A stretch of 64,000 nucleotides of DNA from Labilithrix sp. (GCA_019637155.1 JAHBWE010000001.1:62001-126000); one strand, 5' to 3'. Counted from the first letter of the stretch, positions 42,727 to 51,591 are shown. Numbers and translations: made by a program. Notes: a model not told the origin generated them from the letters alone.

Positions 42727-43841
42727 GCTCGCCCGAGGACCTCCCCGACGATCGAGAGAGCACGCCGCTCCTCCTCGCGCGGCTCTCGCGTCCCTCCATG
42801 CCGCCGGCGGTCGAGACGCCGCGCCCCGCCCCCGCGGCGCCGAAGACCGCCGCGCCGCCGCTCGCGGGCGTCGACTGGACGAACTACGCGAAGACGACGG
42901 AGCGGCTCGGCAAGGCGGGCCTCCTCCTCTCGATGATGCTCCTCTTCGTCGCGGTGTTCGCGGACCTCTTCGCGAGCAACCTGCCGATCATGTGCCGCGT
43001 CGACGGCGCGTTCTACACCTTCCCGAACGTCACGCAGCCGGCCGCGCTCACGCCGCTCTCGCGCGCGGAGCTCGACGCGCGCGCGAGCTTCATGCTCCGC
43101 CCGCTCGTCTTCCACGGCCCGCGCCTCCGCCCGGGCGAGGTCGCGACCTCGCTCGCGCGACCGGGCGCGCTCGAGGGGCACCCGCTCGGCACCGATCGCG
43201 ACGGCAACGACGTGTTCGCGCGCATCGTCCACGGGGCGCGGGGCTACCTCGTGTTCGCGCTCGCCGCGGTGGCGGCCTCGCTCCTGCTCGGCGTCCTCTT
43301 CGGCGCGATCGCGGGCCTCTTCGGCGGGGCGTTCGACGCGCTCGTGAGCCGCATCGTCGAGTCGGTGTCGGCGTTCCCGCCGCTCGTGCTCGTCCTCGGC
43401 ATCCAGGCCGCGGTCCCGCGCGCCACGCTCTTCACGCTCTTCCTCGCGATCGCGCTCACGCGGTGGCCCGAGATCGCGCGCCTCGTCCGCGGGGAGGTGC
43501 TGCTCGCGACGACGCGCGACTACGTCGTGGCGGCGCGCGCGCTCGGCGCGACCCCGCTCCGCGTGCTGCGGCGCCACATCCTCCCGAACGTGCGCGCCTC
43601 CCTCGTCGTCGTCGCGGCGATGGGGGTCAGCGGCGTGGTCCTCACCGAGGCGTCGCTCGACTTCCTCCGCGTCGGCACGCCGCCCGGCGCGGCGTCCTGG
43701 GGCGAGACGATGAGCCAGTTCCGCGACGCGCCGGGGGCGTGGTGGCTCCTCGCGTTCCCGGGCTTCCTCCTGGTCGTCACCATCATCGCGTACAACGTGA
43801 TGGGCGAGGCGCTCCGCGACCTCCTCGACCCCCGCCGCTAA
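42723..43841 (+). CDS. Dpp/Opp-type ABC transporter permease, second subunit
   Basis: The 372-residue product starts with GTG 42723, overlapping the first permease. A cytoplasmic Pro-rich N-terminus precedes a helix (LLLSMMLLFVAVFADLFASN), a periplasmic domain (HPLGTDRDGNDVFARIVHG) and the permease core. The core has the EAA loop EVLLATTRDYVVAARALGATPLRVLRRHILPN, characteristic of DppC. The cargo is probably peptides or other small solutes; the ATPase must come from elsewhere. Confidence 0.88.
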   Translation: MSSPEDLPDDRESTPLLLARLSRPSMPPAVETPRPAPAAPKTAAPPLAGVDWTNYAKTTERLGKAGLLLSMMLLFVAVFADLFASNLPIMCRVDGAFYTFPNVTQPAALTPLSRAELDARASFMLRPLVFHGPRLRPGEVATSLARPGALEGHPLGTDRDGNDVFARIVHGARGYLVFALAAVAASLLLGVLFGAIAGLFGGAFDALVSRIVESVSAFPPLVLVLGIQAAVPRATLFTLFLAIALTRWPEIARLVRGEVLLATTRDYVVAARALGATPLRVLRRHILPNVRASLVVVAAMGVSGVVLTEASLDFLRVGTPPGAASWGETMSQFRDAPGAWWLLAFPGFLLVVTIIAYNVMGEALRDLLDPRR

Positions 43842-43884
43842 CCCGCTTGGCGTCGCTCGGCATCTGCGTTACCTCTCCGCGTCG

Positions 43885-44580
43885 ATGCACATTTTCGGCG
43901 GAGGCGGAGCGAGGGGAAAGGCAGCGCCGGCTGGTGGAGGTGGGCCGATCGCGACGGTGACGGAGCGTGACTTCGAGCAGGTGGTGCTCCTCGCGGAGAC
44001 GCCTGTGCTCGTTCAGTTCACGAGCGATCGCTCGCAGGCGTGCAAGCAGATCGCGCCCGAGGTCGAGGCGTTCGCGGCGGAGATGGAGGGCAAGGTCAAG
44101 GTCGTCCGCCTCGACATCGATCAGTCGCCGGGGCTCGCGCGGCAGCTCCGCCTCCAGGGGGTGCCGACGTTCATGCTCTTCGCGGAGCAGCGGCTCGCGG
44201 ACGCGCAGGTGGGCCCGCTCGGCAAGAAGCAGCTGAAGGCGATGGTCGAGCCGTTCCTCCCGCGCTCGGCGGGCGCGCTGAAGGCGCGGGAGCTCGCGGA
44301 GCTCATCAAGCAGGGTGTGGTCACCCCTGTCGACGTTCGCGACGCGGCGGCCTACGGCCGAGCCCACCTCCCGGGCGCGAAGAGCCTCCCGTTCGAGGAG
44401 ATCGAGGGTCGGCTCGCGGAGCTCTACATGTTGCCGGGGCAGCCGGCGCTCTACGATCGCGCGGGCGACAAGGTGAAGGAGCTGGCGGCGCAGATGACGG
44501 AGCAGGGCACGCCGGTCGCCTTCCTCGAGGGCGGCATTTTGGCCTGGGAGTCGGAAGGTCTTCCGGTCGAGCGCCCGTGA
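43885..44580 (+). CDS. thioredoxin-rhodanese fusion lacking both classical catalytic cysteines
   Basis: The 231-residue protein has an N-terminal thioredoxin fold (about residues 22-125) and a C-terminal rhodanese fold (about 130-231). In the thioredoxin part the WCGPC position reads RSQAC, so the nucleophilic Cys is Ser50 and only Cys53 remains. In the rhodanese part the active-loop Cys is Asp191 (LYDRAGDK). No signal peptide is seen. It is probably a binding or regulatory protein rather than an oxidoreductase or sulfurtransferase. Confidence 0.8.
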   Translation: MHIFGGGGARGKAAPAGGGGPIATVTERDFEQVVLLAETPVLVQFTSDRSQACKQIAPEVEAFAAEMEGKVKVVRLDIDQSPGLARQLRLQGVPTFMLFAEQRLADAQVGPLGKKQLKAMVEPFLPRSAGALKARELAELIKQGVVTPVDVRDAAAYGRAHLPGAKSLPFEEIEGRLAELYMLPGQPALYDRAGDKVKELAAQMTEQGTPVAFLEGGILAWESEGLPVERP

Positions 44581-44633
44581 CGAGCCGATCCGCCTTGACG
44601 GGACGCGGGCCCGGCGCGACATCTCAAGGACGG

Positions 44634-45167
44634 ATGGGTGGCGGCGCGAAGGCGGCGAAGTCAGTCACGCACGACGGGCACGCCCCGCCGAACCTCGAGC
44701 ATTTCCGCGCGCTCCTCCACGAGCACATGGAGAAGCGGGGCCTCCGCTCGACCGATCAGCGGCGCCTGATCGTGGAGACCTTCTTCAAGGTCCCGAACCA
44801 CATTTCGATCGAGGAGCTGCTCGCGGAGGTGCGCCAGCACGACAAGAGGGTCGGCTACGCGACGGTGTACCGCACGCTCAAGCTCCTCACGGAGTGCGGC
44901 GTCGCCTTCGAGCGCAAGTTCGGCGACGGCCTCACGCGCTACGAGCTCGCGGACGAGTCGAGCCACCACGATCACCTCATCTGCGTCGACTGCGGAAAGA
45001 TCGTCGAGTTCGAGGAGCCGAAGATCGAGGAGCTCCAGGAGCGCATCGCCGCCCGCTACGGCTTCGTCCTGAAGTCCCACAAGCACGAGATGTACGGCTC
45101 GTGCCCGGACTGCCAGGCCAAGACCGCGCGCGCCCGCCCGCCCCGAGACCCGGCGCGATCTTCTTGA
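44634..45167 (+). CDS. fur: Fur-family metal-dependent repressor
   Basis: The 177-residue protein has the Fur winged helix (STDQRRLIVETFFKVPNHIS and VGYATVYRTLKLLTECG) and the metal-binding part (SSHHDHLICVDCGK, HKHEMYGSCPDC) with two CxxC pairs for structural zinc. ATG 44634 begins a long basic N-terminal extension of about 30 residues. It could be Fur or PerR; the sequence alone does not decide. It is 53 bp after the thioredoxin-rhodanese gene. Confidence 0.9.
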   Translation: MGGGAKAAKSVTHDGHAPPNLEHFRALLHEHMEKRGLRSTDQRRLIVETFFKVPNHISIEELLAEVRQHDKRVGYATVYRTLKLLTECGVAFERKFGDGLTRYELADESSHHDHLICVDCGKIVEFEEPKIEELQERIAARYGFVLKSHKHEMYGSCPDCQAKTARARPPRDPARSS

Positions 45168-45183
45168 TGACCTCGTCGCGTGC

Positions 45184-45744
45184 TCACTGGCAGAGGACGC
45201 GGCCGCTCGTGGAGAGGCAGGCGTTCGGGCACAGCTCGCCGAGCTGGTACGTGCCGCCGGCGCAGCGGAGGAGCTGCTTGCCGTCCGTCGCGCAGGCGAT
45301 CTCGGTCGTGCTCTCGCATGGGTCGCCGAGCGCGGCGATGGAGTGGTCGCAGTCGACGGCGCTCGCGACGGTGCAGCCGCGCGCGCCGCGGCAGGTCGAG
45401 GCGATGACCTGACGCCCGCCGCGGCAGACGAGGAGCGAACGTCGATCCGGCGCGCAGTCGTAGCCGCCCTCCGCGCACGGTCCCGCTGCCGGCGGCGCGG
45501 CGTTCGAATCGCAGCGGATCATGTTCGCGACGACGGCGCAGCCTTGCGCGCCGCCGCACGCCTGGAGCATCCGCCACGCGCCGCCTTGGCACTGGATGAC
45601 GGCGCGGCGATCGGGGCTGCACATCGGCGGTCCGTTCATGCACGCGCCGTTCGGCGGAGGCGCCGCCGGCGCGGGAGCGTTGGAGCTCGTGCTGAACGAG
45701 CAAGCGGCGAGGGCGCCGAAGAGCAGGACGAGCGCGGTGCGCAT
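45184..45744 (-). CDS. lipoprotein with three cysteine-rich repeats
   Basis: The 186-residue protein has a lipoprotein signal (LLFGALAAC) and an Ala/Pro linker. Three repeats of roughly 45 residues then follow the plan C-x(6-9)-C-x(2)-D..-C-GG-C-x-G-x-C (examples MCSPDRRAVIQCQGG, DCAPDRRSLLVCRGG, ACATDGKQLLRCAGG). They are likely small disulfide-bonded modules. The function is not recognised. It converges on the Fur gene. Confidence 0.7.
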   Translation of the reverse strand: MRTALVLLFGALAACSFSTSSNAPAPAAPPPNGACMNGPPMCSPDRRAVIQCQGGAWRMLQACGGAQGCAVVANMIRCDSNAAPPAAGPCAEGGYDCAPDRRSLLVCRGGRQVIASTCRGARGCTVASAVDCDHSIAALGDPCESTTEIACATDGKQLLRCAGGTYQLGELCPNACLSTSGRVLCQ

Positions 45745-45761
45745 CGATCGAGCGTACGCGA

Positions 45762-46520
45762 TCAGCCCTGCTCTTGGGACGCCGCGCTCTCCGAGGTCGT
45801 CGCGATCTCGGTGAGGAAACGCGCGAGCAGGGTCTTCGTGCCGCTCGCGAACTTGACCGTGTGCTTCGCGTCGTCGCCGTTGCCCTCCGTTCGCTCGAGG
45901 ACGCCCTCGCCGAACTTCGGATGGCTGAAGCGACGCGCGGGCGGCGGCGGCGCGGCCTTCTTCGGCGGCACGAACGCCGGCTTCGGCATCCGCGCCGGCA
46001 CCTGGAACTCCGCCTTCGGCGCGGCGCGCTCCCGCTTGCGGGCGGGCTTGGCCGGCGCGTCCGGCCCCGGCTTCGGCTTCGCGACCGCCGCTGCTTCGAG
46101 GCCGAGGCTCCTCCGCAGCTCGTTCGCGCGCGTCGCGCGCGTCTCCTCGCACAGCTCGACGAGCGTCGTGAGACCGAGACGGCGCGCCTCGTGCTTCAGG
46201 ACGTCGCGCCCGATCAGCGCGAGCATCGTCCGCTTGCCGCCCGCGTCGTCCGCCGCCCAGGTCCTCGCCATCGCCATCGCCGCCGCCTCGTCGGCGGGAG
46301 GGACGTAGGCGAGCGCAAAGTCGACGATCTCCGTCGCCTCCGGAAAGAAGTCCCATTGCCCGAAGCCCGCGCCGACGTTCTCCGCGACGACGCGCGGGAG
46401 CTTGGAGCACGCCGCGAGCGCCTTGCCCGTCGCGGACGCCTCCGCGTACGACGCGCCGTGGTGTGCCTTGGCGACCTGCGCGACGAGCTCGTCGCGCGAG
46501 AGGAGTGCATCGTCGGCCAT
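45762..46520 (-). CDS. hypothetical protein with C-terminal Tudor-like HPKFGEG segment
   Basis: The 252-residue product starts at ATG 46520 (46532 is also possible). The N-terminal half is helical with acidic clusters. A Lys/Pro/Ala linker leads to RRFSHPKFGEGVLERTEGNG, which resembles the small beta-barrel found after UvrD/PcrA helicases and in CarD-like proteins. This suggests contact with RNA polymerase or nucleic acid (inference). No signal peptide is present. Confidence 0.55.
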   Translation of the reverse strand: MADDALLSRDELVAQVAKAHHGASYAEASATGKALAACSKLPRVVAENVGAGFGQWDFFPEATEIVDFALAYVPPADEAAAMAMARTWAADDAGGKRTMLALIGRDVLKHEARRLGLTTLVELCEETRATRANELRRSLGLEAAAVAKPKPGPDAPAKPARKRERAAPKAEFQVPARMPKPAFVPPKKAAPPPPARRFSHPKFGEGVLERTEGNGDDAKHTVKFASGTKTLLARFLTEIATTSESAASQEQG

Positions 46521-46580
46521 CCGCACGAGCATTCGCGGCTTCGCGCGATCGGTCAACGGTCGGCGGCGGCGGCCGGGTCC

Positions 46581-46655
46581 TCACGCCGCCGTGACCCGCG
46601 AGACCGTCTCGGAGCGGGCGGTGAGCGGGATCGTGAGCGTGAACGTGACGCCCCT
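46581..46655 (-). pseudogene. C-terminal remnant of a histidine kinase
   Basis: On the minus strand about 25 codons read GVTFTLTIPLTARSE and then end at a stop near 46581. This is the usual closing strand of HATPase domains. Nothing upstream in the frame continues as a kinase. The fragment lies in the 230-bp gap between two unrelated genes and is best explained as a deletion relic. Confidence 0.45.
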
Positions 46656-46750
46656 GCTTCTTGAGATCGGTTTTGCTCCTGCCGCCAATCGCCGATGACA
46701 ACGGATGACGTTTGAGGGCTTCAGGCAGCGGGGCTGGATCGGCGTTCCGC

Positions 46751-47386
46751 TCAGGCGGCGCCGCCGGAGGCCGCGGGAGGCTGGATCGCGTAGATGAACG
46801 CGCCGCCGAGCTGCTTGGCGGTGTAGCTGCGCGGCAACGGAGTAACGACCTTATGCAGGTCATAGTAGTCGTACTCGCGCTGCTGGTAGGTCACCGTGAC
46901 GAGCACCGTCTTCGGAGTGCTCGCCGAGTTGAAGGTCAGCGAGAAATCGACCAACGGTCCGGTCCCAGTGTTGACGTTTCGATACACGATGGTCGTCGCG
47001 TCGCGGACCATCGAGTCCGTCTGGTTCACGTTCACGAAGCCGCCGGGGTACTGCTTGTCGACGAGCGTCCACTTGCCGGCCGAACCCCCGAGCGCCTTGT
47101 ACGAGAACGGCGGGATGAAGACCTGGCCGTTCGTCCGCACCTGGATGAGCGCCTGCTGCCGCGTCATCGTGAGCTTGAAGCCGGGCGAGGTCGCGTTCTG
47201 CGGGATGCGGGTGTTGAGCGCGTGGTTCGGTATGTGCTTCGCCGTTCCGGCGCTGAACGCCCCGAGCTCGGCGTCGGTGAGCGGCGCGGCCGAGGCGTCC
47301 GACGCGACGGCCATCAGCGCGGCGACGCCGAGGCAGGCGAGGACCGTACGACGGGTGCAGGAGGCGATGTTCGTGTTCGTGTTCAT
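46751..47386 (-). CDS. Tat-type exported protein, paralog 1
   Basis: The 211-residue protein has a twin-Arg signal (TRRTVLACLGVAALMAVASDASA). The mature part is beta-rich (VFIPPFSYKALGG, LVDFSLTFNSASTPKTVLVTVTYQQ). The paralog at 51713-52342 shares 20 of 22 residues from the RRT motif to the cleavage site and the preceding DNA, while the mature parts are much more different. I do not recognise the family. The upstream region carries the 24-bp motif 61 bases before the ATG. Confidence 0.7.
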   Translation of the reverse strand: MNTNTNIASCTRRTVLACLGVAALMAVASDASAAPLTDAELGAFSAGTAKHIPNHALNTRIPQNATSPGFKLTMTRQQALIQVRTNGQVFIPPFSYKALGGSAGKWTLVDKQYPGGFVNVNQTDSMVRDATTIVYRNVNTGTGPLVDFSLTFNSASTPKTVLVTVTYQQREYDYYDLHKVVTPLPRSYTAKQLGGAFIYAIQPPAASGGAA

Positions 47387-47447
47387 GGTCGTTGTTCCCT
47401 TCCCACTTCGTGCAGTCGTCTTCGACGATGCGGGCGTCGCATCGAGT

Positions 47448-47471
47448 CATCGTGCAAGGAAACGCGCCATC
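47448..47471 (-). repeat. 24-bp motif, site A
   Basis: The minus strand reads GATGGCG-N2-TTTCCTTGCACGATG. The site overlaps the stop codon of the 47470-48636 gene and lies 61 bases upstream of the 47386 start, in the same orientation as that gene. Confidence 0.8.
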
Positions 47472-48636
47472 AGCCCTTCAGCTTGTAGGTCGTCGTCAGC
47501 GACGCGATCGCCTCCTTCGCGCGCTTCGCGACCTCGGCGTTCGGGTGCTTCTCGTATTTCCTCATCAGCTTCAGCGTCTTCTCGTCACGCCGCTGGTAGT
47601 AGATGTTCCAGAGCGCGAGCCCGCGCACCGAGTCTTCGGCCGACGCGTCGTTCGCGACCTTCTCGAGGAAGGTGTAGACCGCCTCGCACTGCGCCTCTCC
47701 CGCCGCCTTCGCGGTGAGGTCCTGGACGATCTGGAAGCACGGCTCGCGCATCACGATCGCGAAGGGGTCCTTGAACTCCTTGTTCTTGAGGCGCGTCTCG
47801 GCCTCGGCGAGGAGCGCGTCGATGTACTCGCCCTTGCAGAGGATCATGTCGTTGGCGGCGACGGACGCCGTCGTCAGGCTCTTGTCGGCGAGGTAGCCCT
47901 TCGCCCACGCGCAGATCGCGCCGCGCTCCTCGTCGGTCCACTTCGTCATCGGCTTGCGGGGTGCGTCGAGCGCGGCGGCGGCGTGCTCGCTCTTCTTCTC
48001 CGCCACCTCCTTCAGCTTCGGGAGCGTCTTGAGGCGCCCGAAGACGAGGAGGTTGCGGTAGGCGTTGTCGCGCGCCTCCTTCACCGGGTGCGCGTCGACG
48101 GCGGCGTAGAGGTCGTCGAACGAGCCGCTCAAGGTCGCGAGCTGCGCGACGGCGGGCGCGAGGCGCGTCGCGCGGTTGCCGGCGTTCTCCTTCAGCATCG
48201 CGAGCGCGCTCGTCGTCACCGCGGCCGACGCGTTCTTTCGCTTGCCCTCTTCGCCGAGGTTGTCGAACTGCTCCGACAGGAGCGCGACCGCGGCGGCGGA
48301 GGTCTTCTCGTCGTCCTTCTTCTGGACGAGCGCGATGAGCGTCGACGCGAAGCCCTCCGGCTTCTTCTCGCGGACGTAGGCCGCCATCGCCTCGGTCACC
48401 TTGTCCTTGCACGAGTAGGCCTGCCCCTGCTCCACGTTCACGGTGCACTTCTCGACGTGCGCCTTGACGTGCTCGACGAGCGTGGGGTCGAGCTGCGCCG
48501 GCGCGGCCGCCGTCGTCGACGAGGCCGCCGACGCCGAGCCCGCTGCGCCGGCCGTGCCTTCGTCCTTCTTCGAGCACGCGCTCGTGGCGAGGACGGTGGT
48601 GGCGAACAAGATGGCGATGGAACGCATGGCGCGCAT
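47470..48636 (-). CDS. HEAT-like helical lipoprotein
   Basis: The 388-residue protein has a lipoprotein signal (TTVLATSAC) and an Ala/Ser linker. About ten helical hairpins follow (LVEHVKAHVEKCTVN, TSAAAVALLSEQFDNLG, LALWNIYYQRRDEKTLKLMRKYEKHPNAEVAKRAKE), giving a HEAT/Sel1-like solenoid. Several conserved cysteines may pair. Its function is unknown. Motif sites A and B lie at its two ends in opposite orientation. Confidence 0.65.
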   Translation of the reverse strand: MRAMRSIAILFATTVLATSACSKKDEGTAGAAGSASAASSTTAAAPAQLDPTLVEHVKAHVEKCTVNVEQGQAYSCKDKVTEAMAAYVREKKPEGFASTLIALVQKKDDEKTSAAAVALLSEQFDNLGEEGKRKNASAAVTTSALAMLKENAGNRATRLAPAVAQLATLSGSFDDLYAAVDAHPVKEARDNAYRNLLVFGRLKTLPKLKEVAEKKSEHAAAALDAPRKPMTKWTDEERGAICAWAKGYLADKSLTTASVAANDMILCKGEYIDALLAEAETRLKNKEFKDPFAIVMREPCFQIVQDLTAKAAGEAQCEAVYTFLEKVANDASAEDSVRGLALWNIYYQRRDEKTLKLMRKYEKHPNAEVAKRAKEAIASLTTTYKLKG

Positions 48637-48662
48637 CGTCGATCGAGCGCGCCGCGCGCGTC

Positions 48663-48686
48663 GATGGCGGCTTTCCTTGCACGATG
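48663..48686 (+). repeat. 24-bp motif, site B
   Basis: The plus strand reads GATGGCG-N2-TTTCCTTGCACGATG. The site is 26 bases upstream of the 48636 start (opposite to that gene's direction) and 8 bases from the stop of the LuxR-family gene at 48694. Confidence 0.8.
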
Positions 48687-48693
48687 CGCGCTC

Positions 48694-49941
48694 CTATTCG
48701 TCGGCGCGCGCGGAGAGGAGATGCGCGACGAGCTCGCTCCGCGAGGCGACGCCGAGCTTTCGATAGGCGCTCGTGAGCTGGTGCTGCACCGTGCTCGCGC
48801 TCGTCGCGCGCGATCGCGCGATCTCGTGGTTCGTCGCTCCGCGCGCGGCGGCGAGGGCGACTTCACGCTCCGCGCCGGTGAGCGGGAGGGGCGCGCTGGA
48901 CGGCTCCGTCGGCGCCGAGAAGAGGAGGAGCTCGCGCCCCGCCTCGGTCGACGTCGCGACCTGGGTCGGGATCGCGAGCCGCTCGATGAGCGCCGCGGTC
49001 GAGCGCACGCGGACCTTCTCGAAGATGCGCGCGAGGAGGCCACCGATGGTGCCGACGGAGAGGCCGAGCTCGTAGGCGATCAGCTTCTGCGAATGACCGC
49101 AGAGGAGGAGGTTCGCGATCGCGGCCTCTTGCGGCGCGAGCCCGCGCGGATCCGACACGTTCGGCGGGTTCTCGTAGGCGAAGACGTAGCGGCGGCCGTC
49201 CGAGTCGAAGCGGCGGACGATCGAGTAGCGCCCGGAGACGAGCGCCGTCCAGCGCGCGAGGACCTCGTCGGGATCGCTCGTCCGGCGGTCGAGGCCCTTC
49301 ATCTCGTCCATCCGCGTCTTCAGCGCGTCGAGCGCCCCGACGTGATCGCGGCCCACGTGCGCCACCGCTCCGGATCGCTCGAAGACGGCGACCGGCTCGC
49401 TCCGCCCCGACACGAGGAGCCGCCGCGCGCTCGCGAGGTGCGCGGCGATCATCGCGAGCCGCCGCCGCTCGGCGACGTGGAGGCGCCGCTCACCCTGGAT
49501 CGTGAACCCGATGAAGATGCCGCGTCGATCGGGATCGACGGCGTTGACGTAGAGCGCGTCGGCCGCCTCGAGCGCCCGCGCGACCTGCGGGCCAGGGCCC
49601 GGGGACTCGTTCAGTCGCACGCCGACGCTGGCGGCGAGCGTCCCGGTCGGCCCGAGGCGCATGAGCGTGGAGCGATACTCCGGCGGCGCGGCGGCGAAGC
49701 TCGCCTGGATCGCGTCGCCCATCGCCTCTGGCATTCCCTTCACGATCGGGCGCGAGATGCGCCACGACGACACCGGGCCGCTGATGTCGTAGGCGTAGGC
49801 GAACCCGCCGCGGCTCTCGACGCCGAGCGCCTCCAGCGCCTCCAGCGCGTCGCCGAGCCAGACGTGGGGCGCCGCGGTCTCGACGCCGGCGTAGATCCGC
49901 TCGACGGCGTCGATGACCTGAGCGACTCGGCGTGCGCGCAA
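48694..49941 (-). CDS. LuxR-family regulator with two tandem HTH domains, paralog 1
   Basis: The 415-residue protein starts at TTG 49941, chosen by alignment with its paralog at 52900; TATACT 8 bases earlier could be a -10 box. The N-terminal two thirds form an unrecognised sensory domain (YVNAVDPDRRGIFIGFT). Two LuxR-type HTH domains follow: about residues 267-319 (CGHSQKLIAYELGLSVGTIGGLLARIF) and 349-407 (TNHEIARSRATSASTVQHQL). Double HTH output is rare. It probably regulates the neighbouring duplicated genes (inference). Confidence 0.8.
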   Translation of the reverse strand: MRARRVAQVIDAVERIYAGVETAAPHVWLGDALEALEALGVESRGGFAYAYDISGPVSSWRISRPIVKGMPEAMGDAIQASFAAAPPEYRSTLMRLGPTGTLAASVGVRLNESPGPGPQVARALEAADALYVNAVDPDRRGIFIGFTIQGERRLHVAERRRLAMIAAHLASARRLLVSGRSEPVAVFERSGAVAHVGRDHVGALDALKTRMDEMKGLDRRTSDPDEVLARWTALVSGRYSIVRRFDSDGRRYVFAYENPPNVSDPRGLAPQEAAIANLLLCGHSQKLIAYELGLSVGTIGGLLARIFEKVRVRSTAALIERLAIPTQVATSTEAGRELLLFSAPTEPSSAPLPLTGAEREVALAAARGATNHEIARSRATSASTVQHQLTSAYRKLGVASRSELVAHLLSARADE

Positions 49942-49972
49942 ACACCGGCAGTATATCGCGAGCGAAGGGCCT

Positions 49973-49996
49973 CGTAGCGGAATTCCTTGCACGATG
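49973..49996 (+). repeat. 24-bp motif, site C (left part degenerate)
   Basis: The right half TTCCTTGCACGATG is exact, followed by ACTTCGCGCTTCG as at site E. The left half is altered. It is 50 bases before the Tim44-like gene ATG (50047) in the same orientation, and lies between the divergent LuxR-family and Tim44-like genes. Confidence 0.75.
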
Positions 49997-50046
49997 ACTT
50001 CGCGCTTCGAGCGCCTCGATCGCGACGCGTACCGTCGTCGTTCGTG

Positions 50047-51579
50047 ATGTCGTCGGCGAAGCTCCTCCGCGTGCTCACCGTGCTCGTCTTCGTCGCCGCG
50101 GCCGGCGGCGCCGACGCGCGCCCGGGGGGAGGCGGCGCGTTCTCGGGACCGCCGCCGCGCTCGGCGCCCGAGCCGACGAAGCCGGAGCCCGCGTCGCCAA
50201 GAAGCCCCTCGCGCTCGCCTTCGCCTTCGCCTTCGCCGAAGCCTGCCGCGCCGGCGGACGACGATCGGCCCACGGCCTCGGTGAGCAAGGAGCACGGGAC
50301 CATCCTCGTCGCCGGCCTCGCCGTCGTGCTCGTCTCGCTCTTCGTCATCGGCACCCTCATGGGGCGGCGTGAGGACCGGAGGCGTGCGCTCGAGAAGCAG
50401 ATGCGCGCCGGCGCGCCGCCGCCCGTCGCGCCGAGGGCCGGCGCGCGCCGCGAGCTCCTCCGGCTGCGGGAGGGCGATCCGGCGTTCTCGCTCGTCCTCT
50501 TCGACGACTTCCTCGTGCTGCTCTACACCGAGATCAAGATGGCGCAGGGGAGCGGCGCCCTCGCGCGCTACGCGCCGTACCTCGGCGAGGCGGCGCGCGC
50601 GGCGCTCGCGTCGAGCGAGGGCACGATCGCGACGGTGCTCGTCGGCGCGGTGTCCGTCGTCGACGTGGAGGGCCTCGAGCCGTCGTCGCCGCACGTCCGC
50701 GTGAAGGTGGGCTTCGAGTCGAACTACACCGCCGGTGGGAAGGGCGTCTACGCGCGCGAGGTGTGGACGCTCCGGCGACGCCGCGACGCGCGCTCCCGTG
50801 CGCCGGCGAAGGCGCGCGTCATCGGCTGCCCGAGCTGCGGCGCTCCGCTCGACGTCGTCGTGGCCGGCGTCTGCGGGCACTGCGGGAGCCACGTGACGTC
50901 GGGCGAGCTCGACTGGTCGGTCGAGGAGGTCGTCGTCCACGAGACGAGCGCGCGCGGCCCCATGTTGACGAGCGACGTCGTCGAGCAAGGCACCGATCTC
51001 GCGACCGTCGTCGCGGACGGCGCCGCCGATCGCCTCGCCGCGATGTCGGCGTCGGATCCCGCCGCGGGCTGGGACGCCGTCTCGCAGCGCGTGCACGCCA
51101 TCTTCACGACGTTCCAGACGGCGTGGGCGGCGCGCGATCTCGCGAGCATGCGCCCGCTCATGAGCGACGCGCTCTTCGCGGCGCAGACGTTCTGGGTCGA
51201 GGAGTACCGTCGCCAGGGGCTCCGCAACGTCACGGAGGGCGCGCGCATCTCGAAGCTCGAGCTCTGCGACGTGACGGAGGACGCGTACTACGACGCGGTG
51301 ACGGTCCGCGTCCACGCGTCGAGCCTCGATTACACCCTGTCCGACGCGACGGGCGCGCTCGTGAGCGGCGACCGCGCCGTGCCTCGCCGCTACACCGAAT
51401 ACTGGACCGTCATCCGCGGCCGCGCCGCGACGGCGGGATCGAAGGAGTGCCCGCGCTGCGGCGCTCCGCTCGACGTTGGGATGGGCGGTCACTGCGGCTT
51501 CTGCAAGGCCAAGGTCACGACCGCCGACTTCGACTGGGTCCTCTCCCGCATCGAGCAGGACGAGGTCTACCGCGGGTGA
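50047..51579 (+). CDS. Tim44-like domain membrane protein with two zinc ribbons
   Basis: The 510-residue protein has a signal peptide (VLVFVAAAGGADARPGGGG), a Pro/Ser linker and one membrane helix (ILVAGLAVVLVSLFVIGTL, about residue 85). Two Tim44-like domains follow (about 140-235 and 325-425, WDAVSQRVHAIFTTFQTAWAARDL). Each is followed by a zinc ribbon (CPSCG/CGHCG and CPRCG/CGFC). Bacterial Tim44-like proteins are of uncertain role. A repeat motif lies at each end. Confidence 0.8.
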   Translation: MSSAKLLRVLTVLVFVAAAGGADARPGGGGAFSGPPPRSAPEPTKPEPASPRSPSRSPSPSPSPKPAAPADDDRPTASVSKEHGTILVAGLAVVLVSLFVIGTLMGRREDRRRALEKQMRAGAPPPVAPRAGARRELLRLREGDPAFSLVLFDDFLVLLYTEIKMAQGSGALARYAPYLGEAARAALASSEGTIATVLVGAVSVVDVEGLEPSSPHVRVKVGFESNYTAGGKGVYAREVWTLRRRRDARSRAPAKARVIGCPSCGAPLDVVVAGVCGHCGSHVTSGELDWSVEEVVVHETSARGPMLTSDVVEQGTDLATVVADGAADRLAAMSASDPAAGWDAVSQRVHAIFTTFQTAWAARDLASMRPLMSDALFAAQTFWVEEYRRQGLRNVTEGARISKLELCDVTEDAYYDAVTVRVHASSLDYTLSDATGALVSGDRAVPRRYTEYWTVIRGRAATAGSKECPRCGAPLDVGMGGHCGFCKAKVTTADFDWVLSRIEQDEVYRG

Positions 51580-51591
51580 GCGCGCGCACGC

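Noticed and set aside
49987..50046. A conserved short peptide MHDDFALR before both the Tim44-like and the second LuxR-family genes
   Set aside because: It is the translation of the DNA repeat (sites C and E) in one frame from TTG; it lacks its own ribosome site and both genes have better downstream starts.
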